Notes: a model not told the origin generated them from the sequence alone. A stretch of 64,000 nucleotides of DNA from Photobacterium profundum (GCF_003026285.1 NZ_PYOD01000002.1:744001-808000), one strand, 5' to 3'. Positions 34,356 through 43,835 are shown, numbered from the stretch's first letter. Program-made: numbers and translations.

Positions 34356-36491
34356 ATGAGTATCACTATGACTGATTTATTGCCTTTTTCATCCCAATTA
34401 ATAGCTCAAGCAAAGAACGCCAATTGCCGTCATTTAGTGGTATTAGCGGGTGACCTAGCGTGGGGAACTGAGTCTGCTAATTCCTTTACTTCAGGTTACC
34501 CAAGCTATTTTTGGGCTGGGGAGAATGCGCCTGAAAATGCCGACTCATTATCGATTAAAAAAGCAAAAAAACTTTTAGGACAAGAAACAGATTGTTTAGT
34601 TTTTAATGCGCATAATGGCTTTGACGCTGATGCATTTGGTGCGCTTTCTGGCACTGTTATTGGGGGCGGTTTATTACTGTTATTAGTACCGAGCTGCTGG
34701 TTTGATGCTACGCTAACACAATTGCCTTTTATTCAGCGCTTAGTTAGATTGTTATCTGCACCTGATGTTTTGCTTATTCAGCAGTCAGATACTTGCCTTC
34801 CTGATCTACCACCTTCTTATTTGGCTGAAAATGATTATCAAGATTTACGGTTCAGTTGTTTAACTCAAGAGCAAACATTAGCTGTTGAAGCAATTAAAAA
34901 AGTGGTGACTGGACATAGAAAGCGTCCTCTTGTTTTAACGGCTGATCGAGGCCGAGGAAAATCGTCTGCGTTAGGTATCGCTGCTGCAAGTTTAATGACA
35001 GAACGTAGAATTCGTATTGGGGTAACATCGCCAAGTTTTGCGAATGTGAATACTTTATTTACAAGAGCCGCAGAAGTATTAGGTATCGATTATAAGCAAG
35101 AAAAAAGTTTATCGTTCGAATCTAGTGACATGGTATTTTTCGCTCCTGATACATTGCTGACAACACTACCCGGCATAGATTTCTTGATTGTTGATGAAGC
35201 CGCTGCCATACCAGCACCTTTACTTTCGCAAATGTTGACACATTATAATCGGGTGGCTTTCGCCAGTACGATTCATGGTTACGAAGGAACCGGGAGAGGT
35301 TTTGCTATTAAATTCCGTCAACAACTTGATCTGAAAACACCACAATGGCGTCAGTTATCGATTACTCAGCCTATACGTTGGGCGATTAATGACCCTTTAG
35401 AAAAATGGGTATTTAGCGCTTTATTACTTGATACTGATGTTATTCCAAGTCATTGCTTATCAACAAAAGCGAGTTCAGAAATTACGTATCGTACGGTGCC
35501 AACGAAAGAACTTATTGTTGATGAAGTTTTGTTATCTTCGTTGTTTGGCCTTTTAATAAATGCACATTATCAAACGTCTCCTAACGATATTAGCCAACTG
35601 CTTGATGATGCGAATATACAGTTATTAGTCGCAGAGTTGAAGAATGACAGTACACAGGCTGCAAGCATTGTTGGTTGTTGTTTAGTTTCTCTTGAAGGTG
35701 GTTTCGCCTCCGATTTAGCCCAGCAAGTTATGTTAGGTAAACGGAGAGTAAAGGGGCATTTATTAGCGCAATCTGTTGCGGCTCATATAGGTATTCTTCA
35801 AGGGGCAACTCAGCATTGTGCACGTATACTTCGTATCGCTGTGCATCCCTTTTTACAACAACAAGGTATTGGTTCATCATTAGTAGGCTTTACTCAAGAA
35901 TGGGCTAGTCAACAAGGGTTAGACTATATCGGAACCAGTTTTGCTGCTGCCCCTGAGTTGGTGTCTTTTTGGCGCAAAGCTGGTTTCTTACCTATTCGTT
36001 TGGGGGTCACTAAAGATGCTTCTAGCGGTGCCCATTCTTTATTAGCTGTTCAACCAATATCTGACGCGGCGCAATTTTGGCTGCAATGTGCTGTCTCGCT
36101 ATTTTCAGCAAACTTTTTAAGCCAACGAGTCGAACAATTTAATAAGCTTGAGAATGAGTTATTCATTTCCCTTTTTCAATATTCTTCTGCGCAGTTAGAT
36201 ATTGCGACGTACATGCCGCTGCCATTATCGTTTCGTGACCTTCAATTAAATTGTTATTGTCAAGGAGGGTTAGGGTATGATTTAGCTATCGCGAGTATTG
36301 AATCTTGGTTATCTGAATGGGTCACTTCAGACGATTTTATCCATGATCCTACTGCGGCTTTGGCGGTGGTTAAAGTGCTTCAGAAACAGAGTTGGGATAC
36401 GGTTGTTGCGCAGTTTTCATTACCAAGCCGAAAACATGCAGAACATGCTTTACGTTCTTACATTACCCAGCATTATCAATCTTCATTGTAG
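34356..36491 (+). CDS. tmcA: TmcA, tRNA(Met) cytidine acetyltransferase
   Basis: 711 residues. Makes N4-acetylcytidine at the wobble base of elongator tRNA-Met using ATP and acetyl-CoA. Domains in order: N-terminal DUF1726-like part; RNA helicase-like ATPase with Walker A TADRGRGKSSALG (about 195-207) and Walker B FLIVDEAAAIP; GNAT domain with RILRIAVHPFLQQQGIGSSLV (acetyl-CoA loop QQQGIGS); and a C-terminal tRNA-binding tail. Length is close to the E. coli enzyme. Followed after 12 bp by the PHP gene. Confidence 0.93.
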   Translation: MSITMTDLLPFSSQLIAQAKNANCRHLVVLAGDLAWGTESANSFTSGYPSYFWAGENAPENADSLSIKKAKKLLGQETDCLVFNAHNGFDADAFGALSGTVIGGGLLLLLVPSCWFDATLTQLPFIQRLVRLLSAPDVLLIQQSDTCLPDLPPSYLAENDYQDLRFSCLTQEQTLAVEAIKKVVTGHRKRPLVLTADRGRGKSSALGIAAASLMTERRIRIGVTSPSFANVNTLFTRAAEVLGIDYKQEKSLSFESSDMVFFAPDTLLTTLPGIDFLIVDEAAAIPAPLLSQMLTHYNRVAFASTIHGYEGTGRGFAIKFRQQLDLKTPQWRQLSITQPIRWAINDPLEKWVFSALLLDTDVIPSHCLSTKASSEITYRTVPTKELIVDEVLLSSLFGLLINAHYQTSPNDISQLLDDANIQLLVAELKNDSTQAASIVGCCLVSLEGGFASDLAQQVMLGKRRVKGHLLAQSVAAHIGILQGATQHCARILRIAVHPFLQQQGIGSSLVGFTQEWASQQGLDYIGTSFAAAPELVSFWRKAGFLPIRLGVTKDASSGAHSLLAVQPISDAAQFWLQCAVSLFSANFLSQRVEQFNKLENELFISLFQYSSAQLDIATYMPLPLSFRDLQLNCYCQGGLGYDLAIASIESWLSEWVTSDDFIHDPTAALAVVKVLQKQSWDTVVAQFSLPSRKHAEHALRSYITQHYQSSL

Positions 36492-36503
36492 GAAAAGGAC
36501 ATT

Positions 36504-37244
36504 ATGCAGCTTCTTGTTGATACACATACGCACACAATTTCTAGCGGCCATGCTTATAGCACTGTATTGGAAAATGCCGCGGCAGCCTCGCAAAGAGGGT
36601 TGGAAATGTTCTGTGTGACAGATCATGCTCCGACAATGCCTGGTGCTCCGCATTTTTGGCACTTTGCAAACCAACGGGTTATTCCACGTATTCTTCATGG
36701 GGTTGCTGTTTTACGCGGTGTTGAAGCGAACATTCTTAATACTAAGGGTGAGATCGATTTAGATGAGCGCATTACCAATCAATTAGATTGGGTTATGGCG
36801 AGCTTTCATGAACCTATATTTAGATACACCAATAAAGCAGATCATACCCAAGCTTTGCTAAATATTATTCGTTCTGGCCGCGTTGATGCGATCGGGCATC
36901 CTGGGAATCCCAATTACGATTTTGACTTTGAATCTGTTTTTAAAGAAGCAGCTAAGCACAACGTTGTGATGGAAATAAATAACTCATCATTAAGTGGTTC
37001 ACGTGTTGGTAGCGAAATCCGCTGTGAAGACATAGCAATGTATATAAAAGAAATTGGTGGTCGAATTACAACGGGATCTGATGCTCACTTCGCTGCTGAT
37101 GTGGGTAACTTTGAAAGTGTTGAGCCGTTATTGAAAAAAGTTAACTTCCCAATCGAGAGTATTATAACTCGTCATCCTCGATCTTTTCTGAACTTCCTTG
37201 AAGAGAGAGGTAAAAGTACGATTTCAGAGTTAGCTCACCTCTAG
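36504..37244 (+). CDS. PHP-domain phosphatase, YcdX family
   Basis: 246 residues. Metal-binding motifs of the PHP fold: [15 protein letters not shown] at the N-terminus, [32 protein letters not shown] and a C-terminal GSDAH. YcdX-type enzymes bind three zinc ions and hydrolyse phosphate esters. It is the second gene of the tmcA unit, with GGAAAAGGA before the start. Two parS2 sites follow closely. Confidence 0.88.
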   Translation: MQLLVDTHTHTISSGHAYSTVLENAAAASQRGLEMFCVTDHAPTMPGAPHFWHFANQRVIPRILHGVAVLRGVEANILNTKGEIDLDERITNQLDWVMASFHEPIFRYTNKADHTQALLNIIRSGRVDAIGHPGNPNYDFDFESVFKEAAKHNVVMEINNSSLSGSRVGSEIRCEDIAMYIKEIGGRITTGSDAHFAADVGNFESVEPLLKKVNFPIESIITRHPRSFLNFLEERGKSTISELAHL

Positions 37245-37253
37245 CGTGTTTCT

Positions 37254-37268
37254 ATTTACAGTGTAAAT
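37254..37268. promoter_or_regulatory. parS2 site (first of a pair)
   Basis: ATTTACAGTGTAAAT, perfect palindrome, 10 bp after the PHP gene stop codon and 38 bp before a second copy. Confidence 0.9.
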
Positions 37269-37291
37269 TTTGTTTTTCAGCTTGATAATCT

Positions 37292-37306
37292 ATTTACACT
37301 GTAAAT
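37292..37306. promoter_or_regulatory. parS2 site (second of a pair)
   Basis: ATTTACACTGTAAAT, perfect palindrome, 38 bp downstream of the first in the same intergenic region. Confidence 0.9.
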
Positions 37307-37508
37307 CCACCTCTCTTATTTTTAATACAACCAAATGTATTAACTACAAAAAAATACTTTATCGTCAATTTATCGTCTACAGTTAAGATCTTGAGGGTTA
37401 TTTTGGCTCGCGTTATGTTTTGCGAGAAACAGAACCTTTTTAAATCATGCATCATGCTTACAAGGGATTTCGAGATACAAAAGGAATCATTGTATTTAGG
37501 AGAGTGTC

Positions 37509-37904
37509 ATGAGTTTAGTCAAAATTCAAAGTAAAGTACTTAAGCAACTATCGGACCCTATTCATTCGATAACCAGAGCAAACGTTTCTTATACATTAAG
37601 CAATGGTGGTGTGGCTGCGCGTTTATATAAACATGTGATGTTTACAAATTCACATGCATATGATGTGGGGCTTAGAGTATCGATTGTTCGTCTATACCGA
37701 AATAGTATGATAATAATCACTGACCGTGAGTTAGATGTATTGGGATCTTACGAACTGAGTTTGCAAGGCATTCATCAAATGAACGGTTATATTACAATGC
37801 AAGAAATGGCTAGTGATAGTGCTGAGTCTTATACGTATGAATTCCATCAAAATGACAGATTAACAGATCAAGAACTGAGTTTGCTGATTGCTGATCTGCT
37901 CTAA
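37509..37904 (+). CDS. Hypothetical protein (131 aa)
   Basis: 131 residues, preceded by TTTAGGAGAGTGTC, a good ribosome-binding site. No signal peptide or membrane segment. The sequence is mixed alpha/beta with several hydrophobic strands (VGLRVSIVRLY, NSMIIITDRELDVLGSYEL) and an acidic end (ESYTYEFHQNDRLTDQELSLLIADLL). I do not recognise a family. It is a single gene between the parS2 pair and the FapA-like gene, all in the same direction but with long gaps. Confidence 0.7.
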   Translation: MSLVKIQSKVLKQLSDPIHSITRANVSYTLSNGGVAARLYKHVMFTNSHAYDVGLRVSIVRLYRNSMIIITDRELDVLGSYELSLQGIHQMNGYITMQEMASDSAESYTYEFHQNDRLTDQELSLLIADLL

Positions 37905-38333
37905 TTTAATTATGCGGCTATAATGTTTGCTAAGACGCCCTGAATACTCAGGGTGATAAACATTGTTAATACGCATCACATCCCTTTTGAACTCTGCTTT
38001 ACATGCATTTTCCAATTTATTTAGTGGTTTTTTAAACCCTTTTATTGGGATCTAATACGCCTATATATAGTTATTTCAGATACTACCTCTACTTAATATT
38101 GCAATTATTAATATTTATACTTTATATGCTTAGCCATCCTACATGACAATGTCATGAGCTATGACGCTAGAGGGTCTTCAATGTTACTCTCCATTGTCTC
38201 TCATCCCGAATTGTGACTCGTCTACTCCTGTTATACTGATGGTTGGGTTAATATGTAATAGTCGACGTTTTACTGAACATCACGATTTATGGCTTTTAAC
38301 GAATGGATATAATTTAGAGTGAAGGATCCCGCT
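37905..38333. other. Intergenic region before the FapA-like gene
   Basis: 429 bp. A weak hairpin CCCTGA/TCAGGG (37938-37953) may end the upstream transcript. A 15-bp palindrome CATGACA-A-TGTCATG lies at 38142-38156 and could be an operator. Otherwise AT-rich without a gene. Confidence 0.45.
38142..38156. promoter_or_regulatory. 15-bp palindrome, possible operator
   Basis: CATGACAATGTCATG, perfect 7-bp arms around one central base, 178 bp before the FapA-like start. The binding protein is unknown. Confidence 0.3.
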
Positions 38334-39995
38334 ATGTCACAACAGCCTCTCCAGCTGTATCAGCAAGGTCATACTGTCTCTTTACGTGTAGAGCCGTTGG
38401 ATCATGCTGAAATGGAAGTTTCGAGAGGTGATGTATACGCTGCACTTTCAGATATTAATGCGAATCAATTTTTTATCTTTGAAAATGCTATTGATTCTGC
38501 ACTTGAAGTTTTCAATAGTGACTCTGCATCAAATATTTCAGTCGAACCTAAAACCATTATTATTGCGGAAAAACGCTCTGCGACGTTAATAGTAAAAACA
38601 TCGCCAGATCTAATGACAGCTTCAATAACTATAGTTGGTGCTTACGGTGGCAATCGTGTGACTGCGAATGAACTACTTTCAGCTTTGAAAGATAATCATA
38701 TTATTAAAGGTATTCGCAAAGTTCAGCTGCAAGAGTTACTAACAAAAGGTCAATCACTTGCCTCTGGAGAGAAGCTGACTTTGTCTGTTGCTTTTGGTAA
38801 ACCTGCTGAAAATGGGACCGATAGCCAATTTAAACCCTTAGTCGAAGATATTAGTCAGCGTGTATTACGCCCGCAGCATAAGGCTGATGGTACCGTCGAC
38901 ATGCTTAATCTTGGTGAAATGGTAACTGTTACAATCAGCCAAGCAATTATGCGCCGTATGCCCGCAACGCCCGGTGTGGTTGGTTTTAATGTTATTGGTA
39001 ATGATCTTGATTGTGTAGCAGGGCAAGAAGTGCCGTTTACGGTCGGTGATGGTACAGCTATTAGTGATAACAATGAAAATTTATTAGTTGCAACTAAATC
39101 AGGTATCCCCTTAATTACGAAAAACGGGATGCAAGTTGATGACGCCTTAATTGTTAAAGGTGTGAATGCCACGACTGGGCACATTAATTTTGATGGTAGT
39201 GTTGTTGTACAAGGTGATGTTACCTCTGGGATGAAAGTGACAGCGACGGGTAATATTTCAGTAAGTGGCTTTGTTGAGCTTGCTGAATTAAACGCTGGCG
39301 GTGATATTGTCGTTGTTAATGGTATTATTGGGAAGCCTCATCATAGTAATGAGGGGCACCTAGCCTGTTATATTAAGGCAAAGGGTAGGGTAACCAGTAA
39401 ATTTGCTCAATATGTTGAGATTGATGCTGGAAGCAATGTGGAGTTATCGCTCCATGCGCTACATTGCCATATCCGTTCTCAAGGTGAAGTTATTGTTCTC
39501 GATCAGTTTAAAAGGCATGGAACATTGAGTGGTGGCATTATCGAGGCGGCTTACAGCGTTAAAGCACTCAATATTGGTGCCTTGGCAGGTACTCCGACAG
39601 AAATTTCAGCCTTTAGTAAATGCTACGATTTACGTAATCAGTTAAATAATACTTTTAAGTTGCTTGAAGACGAACAAATTCAAATGACAAAAATTCGAGA
39701 GGTCGAATTGAAACTGCTACAAATACCGAGTACCAAAAGGCCAAGTGAACTTGTAACGAAGGTGATGGAGACGAAGGAGAAGCACGTAAAAAAAATGTCT
39801 TCGTTAAAAGAACATTACCGAACTCTTCAAAGTGAATATGATGAGGTGCGTGGTGCTGTATCTATTGCTGCGCTTAACCATTTTTTTTCTGGTGTAAGTT
39901 GCCGTTTAGAAAAATTAACAATGAATGTTAATGAAGAACACGGCCCCTGTCATATTAAGTTCTCCGCGAATAAACTAGATATTACCCCTCTTTAA
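38334..39995 (+). CDS. FapA / DUF342 family protein
   Basis: 553 residues from ATG at 38334 (MSQQPLQLYQQ), chosen because GAAGGA lies seven bases upstream; a GTG at 38319 is an alternative. DUF342 proteins have an N-terminal domain and a right-handed beta-helix, seen here in the repeated short strands VKGVNATTGHINFDGSVVVQGDVTSGMKVTATGNISVSGFVELAELNAGGDIVVVNGIIG. A coiled-coil follows (about 450-520, FKLLEDEQIQMTKIREVELKLLQ). Vibrio FapA affects flagellar assembly and glucose signalling through PTS IIA-Glc; whether this copy does so is unproven. Two parS2 sites follow the stop. Confidence 0.82.
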   Translation: MSQQPLQLYQQGHTVSLRVEPLDHAEMEVSRGDVYAALSDINANQFFIFENAIDSALEVFNSDSASNISVEPKTIIIAEKRSATLIVKTSPDLMTASITIVGAYGGNRVTANELLSALKDNHIIKGIRKVQLQELLTKGQSLASGEKLTLSVAFGKPAENGTDSQFKPLVEDISQRVLRPQHKADGTVDMLNLGEMVTVTISQAIMRRMPATPGVVGFNVIGNDLDCVAGQEVPFTVGDGTAISDNNENLLVATKSGIPLITKNGMQVDDALIVKGVNATTGHINFDGSVVVQGDVTSGMKVTATGNISVSGFVELAELNAGGDIVVVNGIIGKPHHSNEGHLACYIKAKGRVTSKFAQYVEIDAGSNVELSLHALHCHIRSQGEVIVLDQFKRHGTLSGGIIEAAYSVKALNIGALAGTPTEISAFSKCYDLRNQLNNTFKLLEDEQIQMTKIREVELKLLQIPSTKRPSELVTKVMETKEKHVKKMSSLKEHYRTLQSEYDEVRGAVSIAALNHFFSGVSCRLEKLTMNVNEEHGPCHIKFSANKLDITPL

Positions 39996-40002
39996 TCGCC
40001 TA

Positions 40003-40017
40003 GTTTACACTGTAAAT
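40003..40017. promoter_or_regulatory. parS2 site (first of a pair)
   Basis: GTTTACACTGTAAAT, perfect core, 7 bp after the FapA-like stop codon and 33 bp before the next copy. Confidence 0.9.
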
Positions 40018-40035
40018 TCGCTTTTGATTCTTTTG

Positions 40036-40050
40036 CTTTACACTGTAAAT
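40036..40050. promoter_or_regulatory. parS2 site (second of a pair)
   Basis: CTTTACACTGTAAAT, perfect core, 10 bp before the end of the convergent GGDEF-EAL gene. Confidence 0.9.
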
Positions 40051-40060
40051 TGAGGTCTAT

Positions 40061-42055
40061 TTATAGCATCTTAATACTATTAGGGGCTGATAAACTACCA
40101 ATCATATCTTTTTCAACCAATACTTCATTTCTTTTTTCGATAATATAGCCTTGAAATCCGTTAACAAATAATTCGGAAAGCCTTTCTAGTTGTGTTTCTG
40201 TCTCAACCCTTGTGGCGATTGTTTTGATATTTAATCGGTGAGCTGTTCGTGAAATAGAGGCTAACAAATCTGACTTAGTTTGATCATTTAATTGATGCGT
40301 ATAAGCAAAATCGATTTTGACGTAATTAGGGCGGAATTCATTAAGGTAATCTAATGATTTAAAATGGCGTCCGTAGTTATCGACCCCAAACCCAAACCCA
40401 TGAAACTGCATTGCTGAGCAAAGTAAACCAGTCGCATCTGGCTGTCGAATAAAACTGGCTTCGGGCAACTCGAAAAACAATCGACCCGCCAGTACTTTGT
40501 TATGTTGTAGCAGACTGCCTAACCATCTGATGAAGGTTGGGTCGCTTATACTGCTATAAGTTAGATTTACAGCAAGAGGACCTAGCTTTCTGTCGTTATT
40601 TAATTTTTTAATAATGTCTTGTATAACGTGTCGATCAAATAAGCTTCCGATCCCAAGATCTTCAAGTGCACCCAAAAACTGTCCTGCGCTGAATTCTTCT
40701 TTTCCCTTTTTTATCGATGTTAATACTTCAAGATGGTAAATATCAGCTGATTTAAATATGACGGGCTGAAAATGAAATACAAAGTAATTATTGGCAATGG
40801 ATTCTAACAAGAGTGATTTCCATTGTTGTTTTCCCAATGCAGTTTCAGCCTGAGATCCTTTAACTAATACTGCTGGTAGCTGAGGATCCTGTGCTGCTTT
40901 TGATAATGCATTGTCGAGTTGAGTGAGCAAAGTTCCTGCTGTAGTGGGTATATCGTTTAGTAGCAATCCGACACGGGTTGATTGTTCGTCTTGAATCGAT
41001 GAATCAAGTTGTACCTTTTCGACAACGCTTAATATTGTTTCACCCATTAATTTTAATTCTTCGACGGTAATGCTAGGCACTAAAATAGCAAATTCATCAA
41101 TGGATAAACGTGCAAGAATTAAGTCTGAATAAATGATGGATTCATTAAGTTTAGAGGCGATTTTTTTAACGAGGCAGTCGCCAGATTCATAACCAAAGTT
41201 GTGATAATAATCATCAATTAGGGTGGTCTTTATTATTGCCAGCCCGCCGTTATGTGATTTTTTAAGCCAAGAATTTAATTCGTTAATAAAAAAAATACGA
41301 TTTCCAAGACCTGAAACTTCGTCACGGTACGCGCGCTCTCGTAATTTAATGGCTTCATTAGCTTGCTCTCTGAAGTTGACTTCAAGATGGGCGTTCATCT
41401 GATTCATCGTTCTGACAATTGTTCGTAAATCTTGCTGTTGCGGTAGCAAAATTGGCTGATAAGGCTTTCCATCTTGGAGGCGAGCAGATTGCTCCGTAAT
41501 ATACTTTAATGCACGTAAACCATAAGCAAGTAACGGTATGATCAAGAAGATGCTAACAATAAAAAGCATCAATGATATGAACCCATAATGCAATGTCATT
41601 GACCACAGTTGTTGGTTAGAATATAGCGCGTTGGTGGTAATTGTTATTTTTACGAAAGGGTCTACTAGCTGCTTAGATACCGTTAACGTGTTTATTGACA
41701 AGACAGACTTAAACCAAACAGGGGCGCTAGCGACAGAGGTGTTTTGAATGCTATTCGTTATATTGTTACTAATAGAATTTGGATTAACTTGAAAATTGGC
41801 ATCACTGATCATTGGTTGATGTAATAGGGTATCTAATGTTGATTCAATGAGTTCTGATTTTGCTTTTTGTGGTATATCACTATCTATTATTGATGTTAAG
41901 ACCGTGCTATTTAACGATAGGGTTTGTTCTAAATAACGGTCCTGTTGGTTATTTAATACAGTGATATGTGAGAAAAACAGAACAAGAAATAAAATTAAAC
42001 ACACAGTAAAGCTACAAGAAATTGCACCTAAAGTAAGTTGTTTGTATAGAGTCAT
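40061..42055 (-). CDS. Degenerate GGDEF-EAL membrane protein, LapD-like c-di-GMP receptor
   Basis: 664 residues. Membrane helix at about 8-32, a periplasmic domain to about 150 (LapD/MoxY N-terminal-like), second helix at about 155-180, a HAMP-like linker, then GGDEF and EAL domains. The GGDEF signature is LSIDEF, so cyclase activity is unlikely. The EAL motif reads LEVLTSI and lacks the catalytic Arg; DDFG is DNYG. It therefore looks like a c-di-GMP-binding receptor rather than an enzyme. In LapD systems such proteins control a periplasmic protease (LapG) and adhesin release; no lapG or adhesin adjoins. CsrD-like regulators are another possibility. Confidence 0.78.
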   Translation of the reverse strand: MTLYKQLTLGAISCSFTVCLILFLVLFFSHITVLNNQQDRYLEQTLSLNSTVLTSIIDSDIPQKAKSELIESTLDTLLHQPMISDANFQVNPNSISNNITNSIQNTSVASAPVWFKSVLSINTLTVSKQLVDPFVKITITTNALYSNQQLWSMTLHYGFISLMLFIVSIFLIIPLLAYGLRALKYITEQSARLQDGKPYQPILLPQQQDLRTIVRTMNQMNAHLEVNFREQANEAIKLRERAYRDEVSGLGNRIFFINELNSWLKKSHNGGLAIIKTTLIDDYYHNFGYESGDCLVKKIASKLNESIIYSDLILARLSIDEFAILVPSITVEELKLMGETILSVVEKVQLDSSIQDEQSTRVGLLLNDIPTTAGTLLTQLDNALSKAAQDPQLPAVLVKGSQAETALGKQQWKSLLLESIANNYFVFHFQPVIFKSADIYHLEVLTSIKKGKEEFSAGQFLGALEDLGIGSLFDRHVIQDIIKKLNNDRKLGPLAVNLTYSSISDPTFIRWLGSLLQHNKVLAGRLFFELPEASFIRQPDATGLLCSAMQFHGFGFGVDNYGRHFKSLDYLNEFRPNYVKIDFAYTHQLNDQTKSDLLASISRTAHRLNIKTIATRVETETQLERLSELFVNGFQGYIIEKRNEVLVEKDMIGSLSAPNSIKML

Positions 42056-42482
42056 GTTGTTTCAACCATCTGATTAAAATTATTATTTTTCGCGAATTGC
42101 TACTACTTAGGATTCTTTCTCACTCTAAAAAAGAGAAAAACTGATTGAATTGAAAGTTATACGATATATAAAATGTAATTTAGCAAACCTACTTCCAATC
42201 ATTCACACTGTTTTTTCTAAGGACGTCAGTTTCGATATATGTGTCGAATACAAAATGCAAGAAGAGGGCAGTTACATGTAAATTATGGGGTTATTTTAGT
42301 AACTAGAGTGACTTGATAAGCTGCTGCCGTTAGAGTTTTTTCGCTGGAAACTGTGGCTTTATGGGGAAGATTAATAACTGGGAGTTTAATGCCAAGGTGT
42401 TTGGTAATACTACTGAGTGAGCAGTATTACCTTGAAAAATATAGCCCATTAGGAATAAAGTACCAAGTAACTTGGGTATAAT
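42056..42482. other. Intergenic region between dctD-like and lapD-like genes
   Basis: 427 bp with the promoter of the leftward LapD-like gene. At 42466-42480 AGTAACTTGGGTATA is a terminus of the MITE-like repeat family, preceded by a diverged TAGCCCA block, suggesting a decayed copy next to the dctD-like stop. Confidence 0.5.
42466..42480. repeat. MITE-like repeat terminus, decayed copy
   Basis: AGTAACTTGGGTATA matches the end of the 14054-14154 element (GGTAACTTGGGTATA). Only the terminus is recognisable. Confidence 0.45.
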
Positions 42483-43835
42483 CTAATGCGCTACTTTAAA
42501 ATCGTCTTTATCAATACCGTGCTTCTTCATTTTGTCGTACAGCGTTTTTCTCGCTAAGCCGAGTTCTTCTTGCGCCTCTTTCAAACACCCATTATGGCGT
42601 TTTAACGCATCGCAAAGTAATGTGAATTCAAACCGATTCACGCGATCGCTCAGGGTTAAATTAAATTGCTCATCACTTATCTCTCCTTCATTACTCAGGC
42701 CTACCGTGTCTCCCATTAAAACTAGGCGTTCTGCAAGGTTCCGTAATTCACGCACATTTCCCGGCCAGTCATATTCGAGCAGTTTAGTTTGTTGTTCTGG
42801 GCTAATTATTGGGTGCTCAATACCATAGCGTGTTGATGCCGTACGCGTGAAATTTTGAAATAAGATCAATAGGTCATCTTTTCTGTCGCGTAAAGAGGGA
42901 AGGTTCACACTCACAACATTTAAGCGATAATAAAGGTCTTGATTGAATTCACCTCGTTCGCTCATCGCTTTTAAGTCTTTCTTGCTTGCACTAACAAAGC
43001 GTATATCAAGATCCATCATTTGATTGATGGCTGAAGATTCAACATTTCTATTTTCCAAAACGCGTAACAGTTTTTTTTGAAGAGGCGCTGGCATCGATTC
43101 AATTTCATTTAAGAAAAGCGTTCCTCCATTTGCATGCGTAAGCTTTCCTGAACGTTTTTTTTGTCCACTCAAAAATGTGCTGGATTCAAAACCAAAGAGT
43201 TCGCTTTCGATCATATTCTGCGGTATAGCATTACAGTTGATTGTGATAAAAGGTTTATTTTGTCGGGCACTATGATCATGTAGGAAGCGGGCAACAAGCT
43301 CTTTTCCTGTTCCATTTTCTCCTTGAATGATTACATTGGCAGCGGTATCTTTTATATGACTTAGAATTCGACGCAGCTGTTTTATTTGTGGGTTACTGCC
43401 TAGGATTCGGGGGCCAGGACCACTTTGCGCCTCTAATTCACGGCGCAGTTCTCTATTTTCTAAAATAAGCTCGCGTTTATCGCCTGCCCGTTTCACTACG
43501 TCGAGTAATGTTTCCGTTGAAAAAGGTTTTTCTAGAAAATCATATGCGCCGATCCTCATAGCATCTACGGCCATAGTTATATCGCCATGTCCGGTTAAAA
43601 GAATGATAGATAGTTCCGGATCTATGGCTAAGGCGCGCTTTAAGAAGGTTAAGCCATCAATACCTGGCATATTGATATCTGAAATGATTACACCTGTATA
43701 TTGATTATCAATAATATCTAATGCTGGTTTTGCACTTGAAAATAAACTTACATCGTAATCTTCAAGTTCTAATGTTTGTCCTAGTGCATTGCGAATTGAC
43801 TTCTCATCATCAATAAAAATAACATGTTTGTTCAT
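42483..43835 (-). CDS. DctD-like response regulator with degenerate AAA+ domain
   Basis: 450 residues. Receiver domain with Asp53 (ISDINMPG), Thr81 and Lys103. The AAA+ domain has intact Walker A GENGTGKE (172-179) but the sigma-54 contact loop GAFTGA is replaced by STFLSG (219-224, after ELFGFES), and the Walker B Asp is Asn243 (GGTLFLNE). A Fis-type helix-turn-helix ends the protein (LKEAQEELGLARKTLYDKMKKHGI). Family members activate sigma-54 promoters of C4-dicarboxylate uptake; these changes suggest this one cannot do so in the normal way. It overlaps dctB-like by 4 bp. No dicarboxylate transporter adjoins. Confidence 0.85.
   Translation of the reverse strand: MNKHVIFIDDEKSIRNALGQTLELEDYDVSLFSSAKPALDIIDNQYTGVIISDINMPGIDGLTFLKRALAIDPELSIILLTGHGDITMAVDAMRIGAYDFLEKPFSTETLLDVVKRAGDKRELILENRELRRELEAQSGPGPRILGSNPQIKQLRRILSHIKDTAANVIIQGENGTGKELVARFLHDHSARQNKPFITINCNAIPQNMIESELFGFESSTFLSGQKKRSGKLTHANGGTLFLNEIESMPAPLQKKLLRVLENRNVESSAINQMMDLDIRFVSASKKDLKAMSERGEFNQDLYYRLNVVSVNLPSLRDRKDDLLILFQNFTRTASTRYGIEHPIISPEQQTKLLEYDWPGNVRELRNLAERLVLMGDTVGLSNEGEISDEQFNLTLSDRVNRFEFTLLCDALKRHNGCLKEAQEELGLARKTLYDKMKKHGIDKDDFKVAH

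Noticed and set aside
42271..42285. AGTTACATGTAAATT as a parS2 site
   Set aside because: Lacks the central spacer base and outer T, so it does not fit NTTTACANTGTAAAN.
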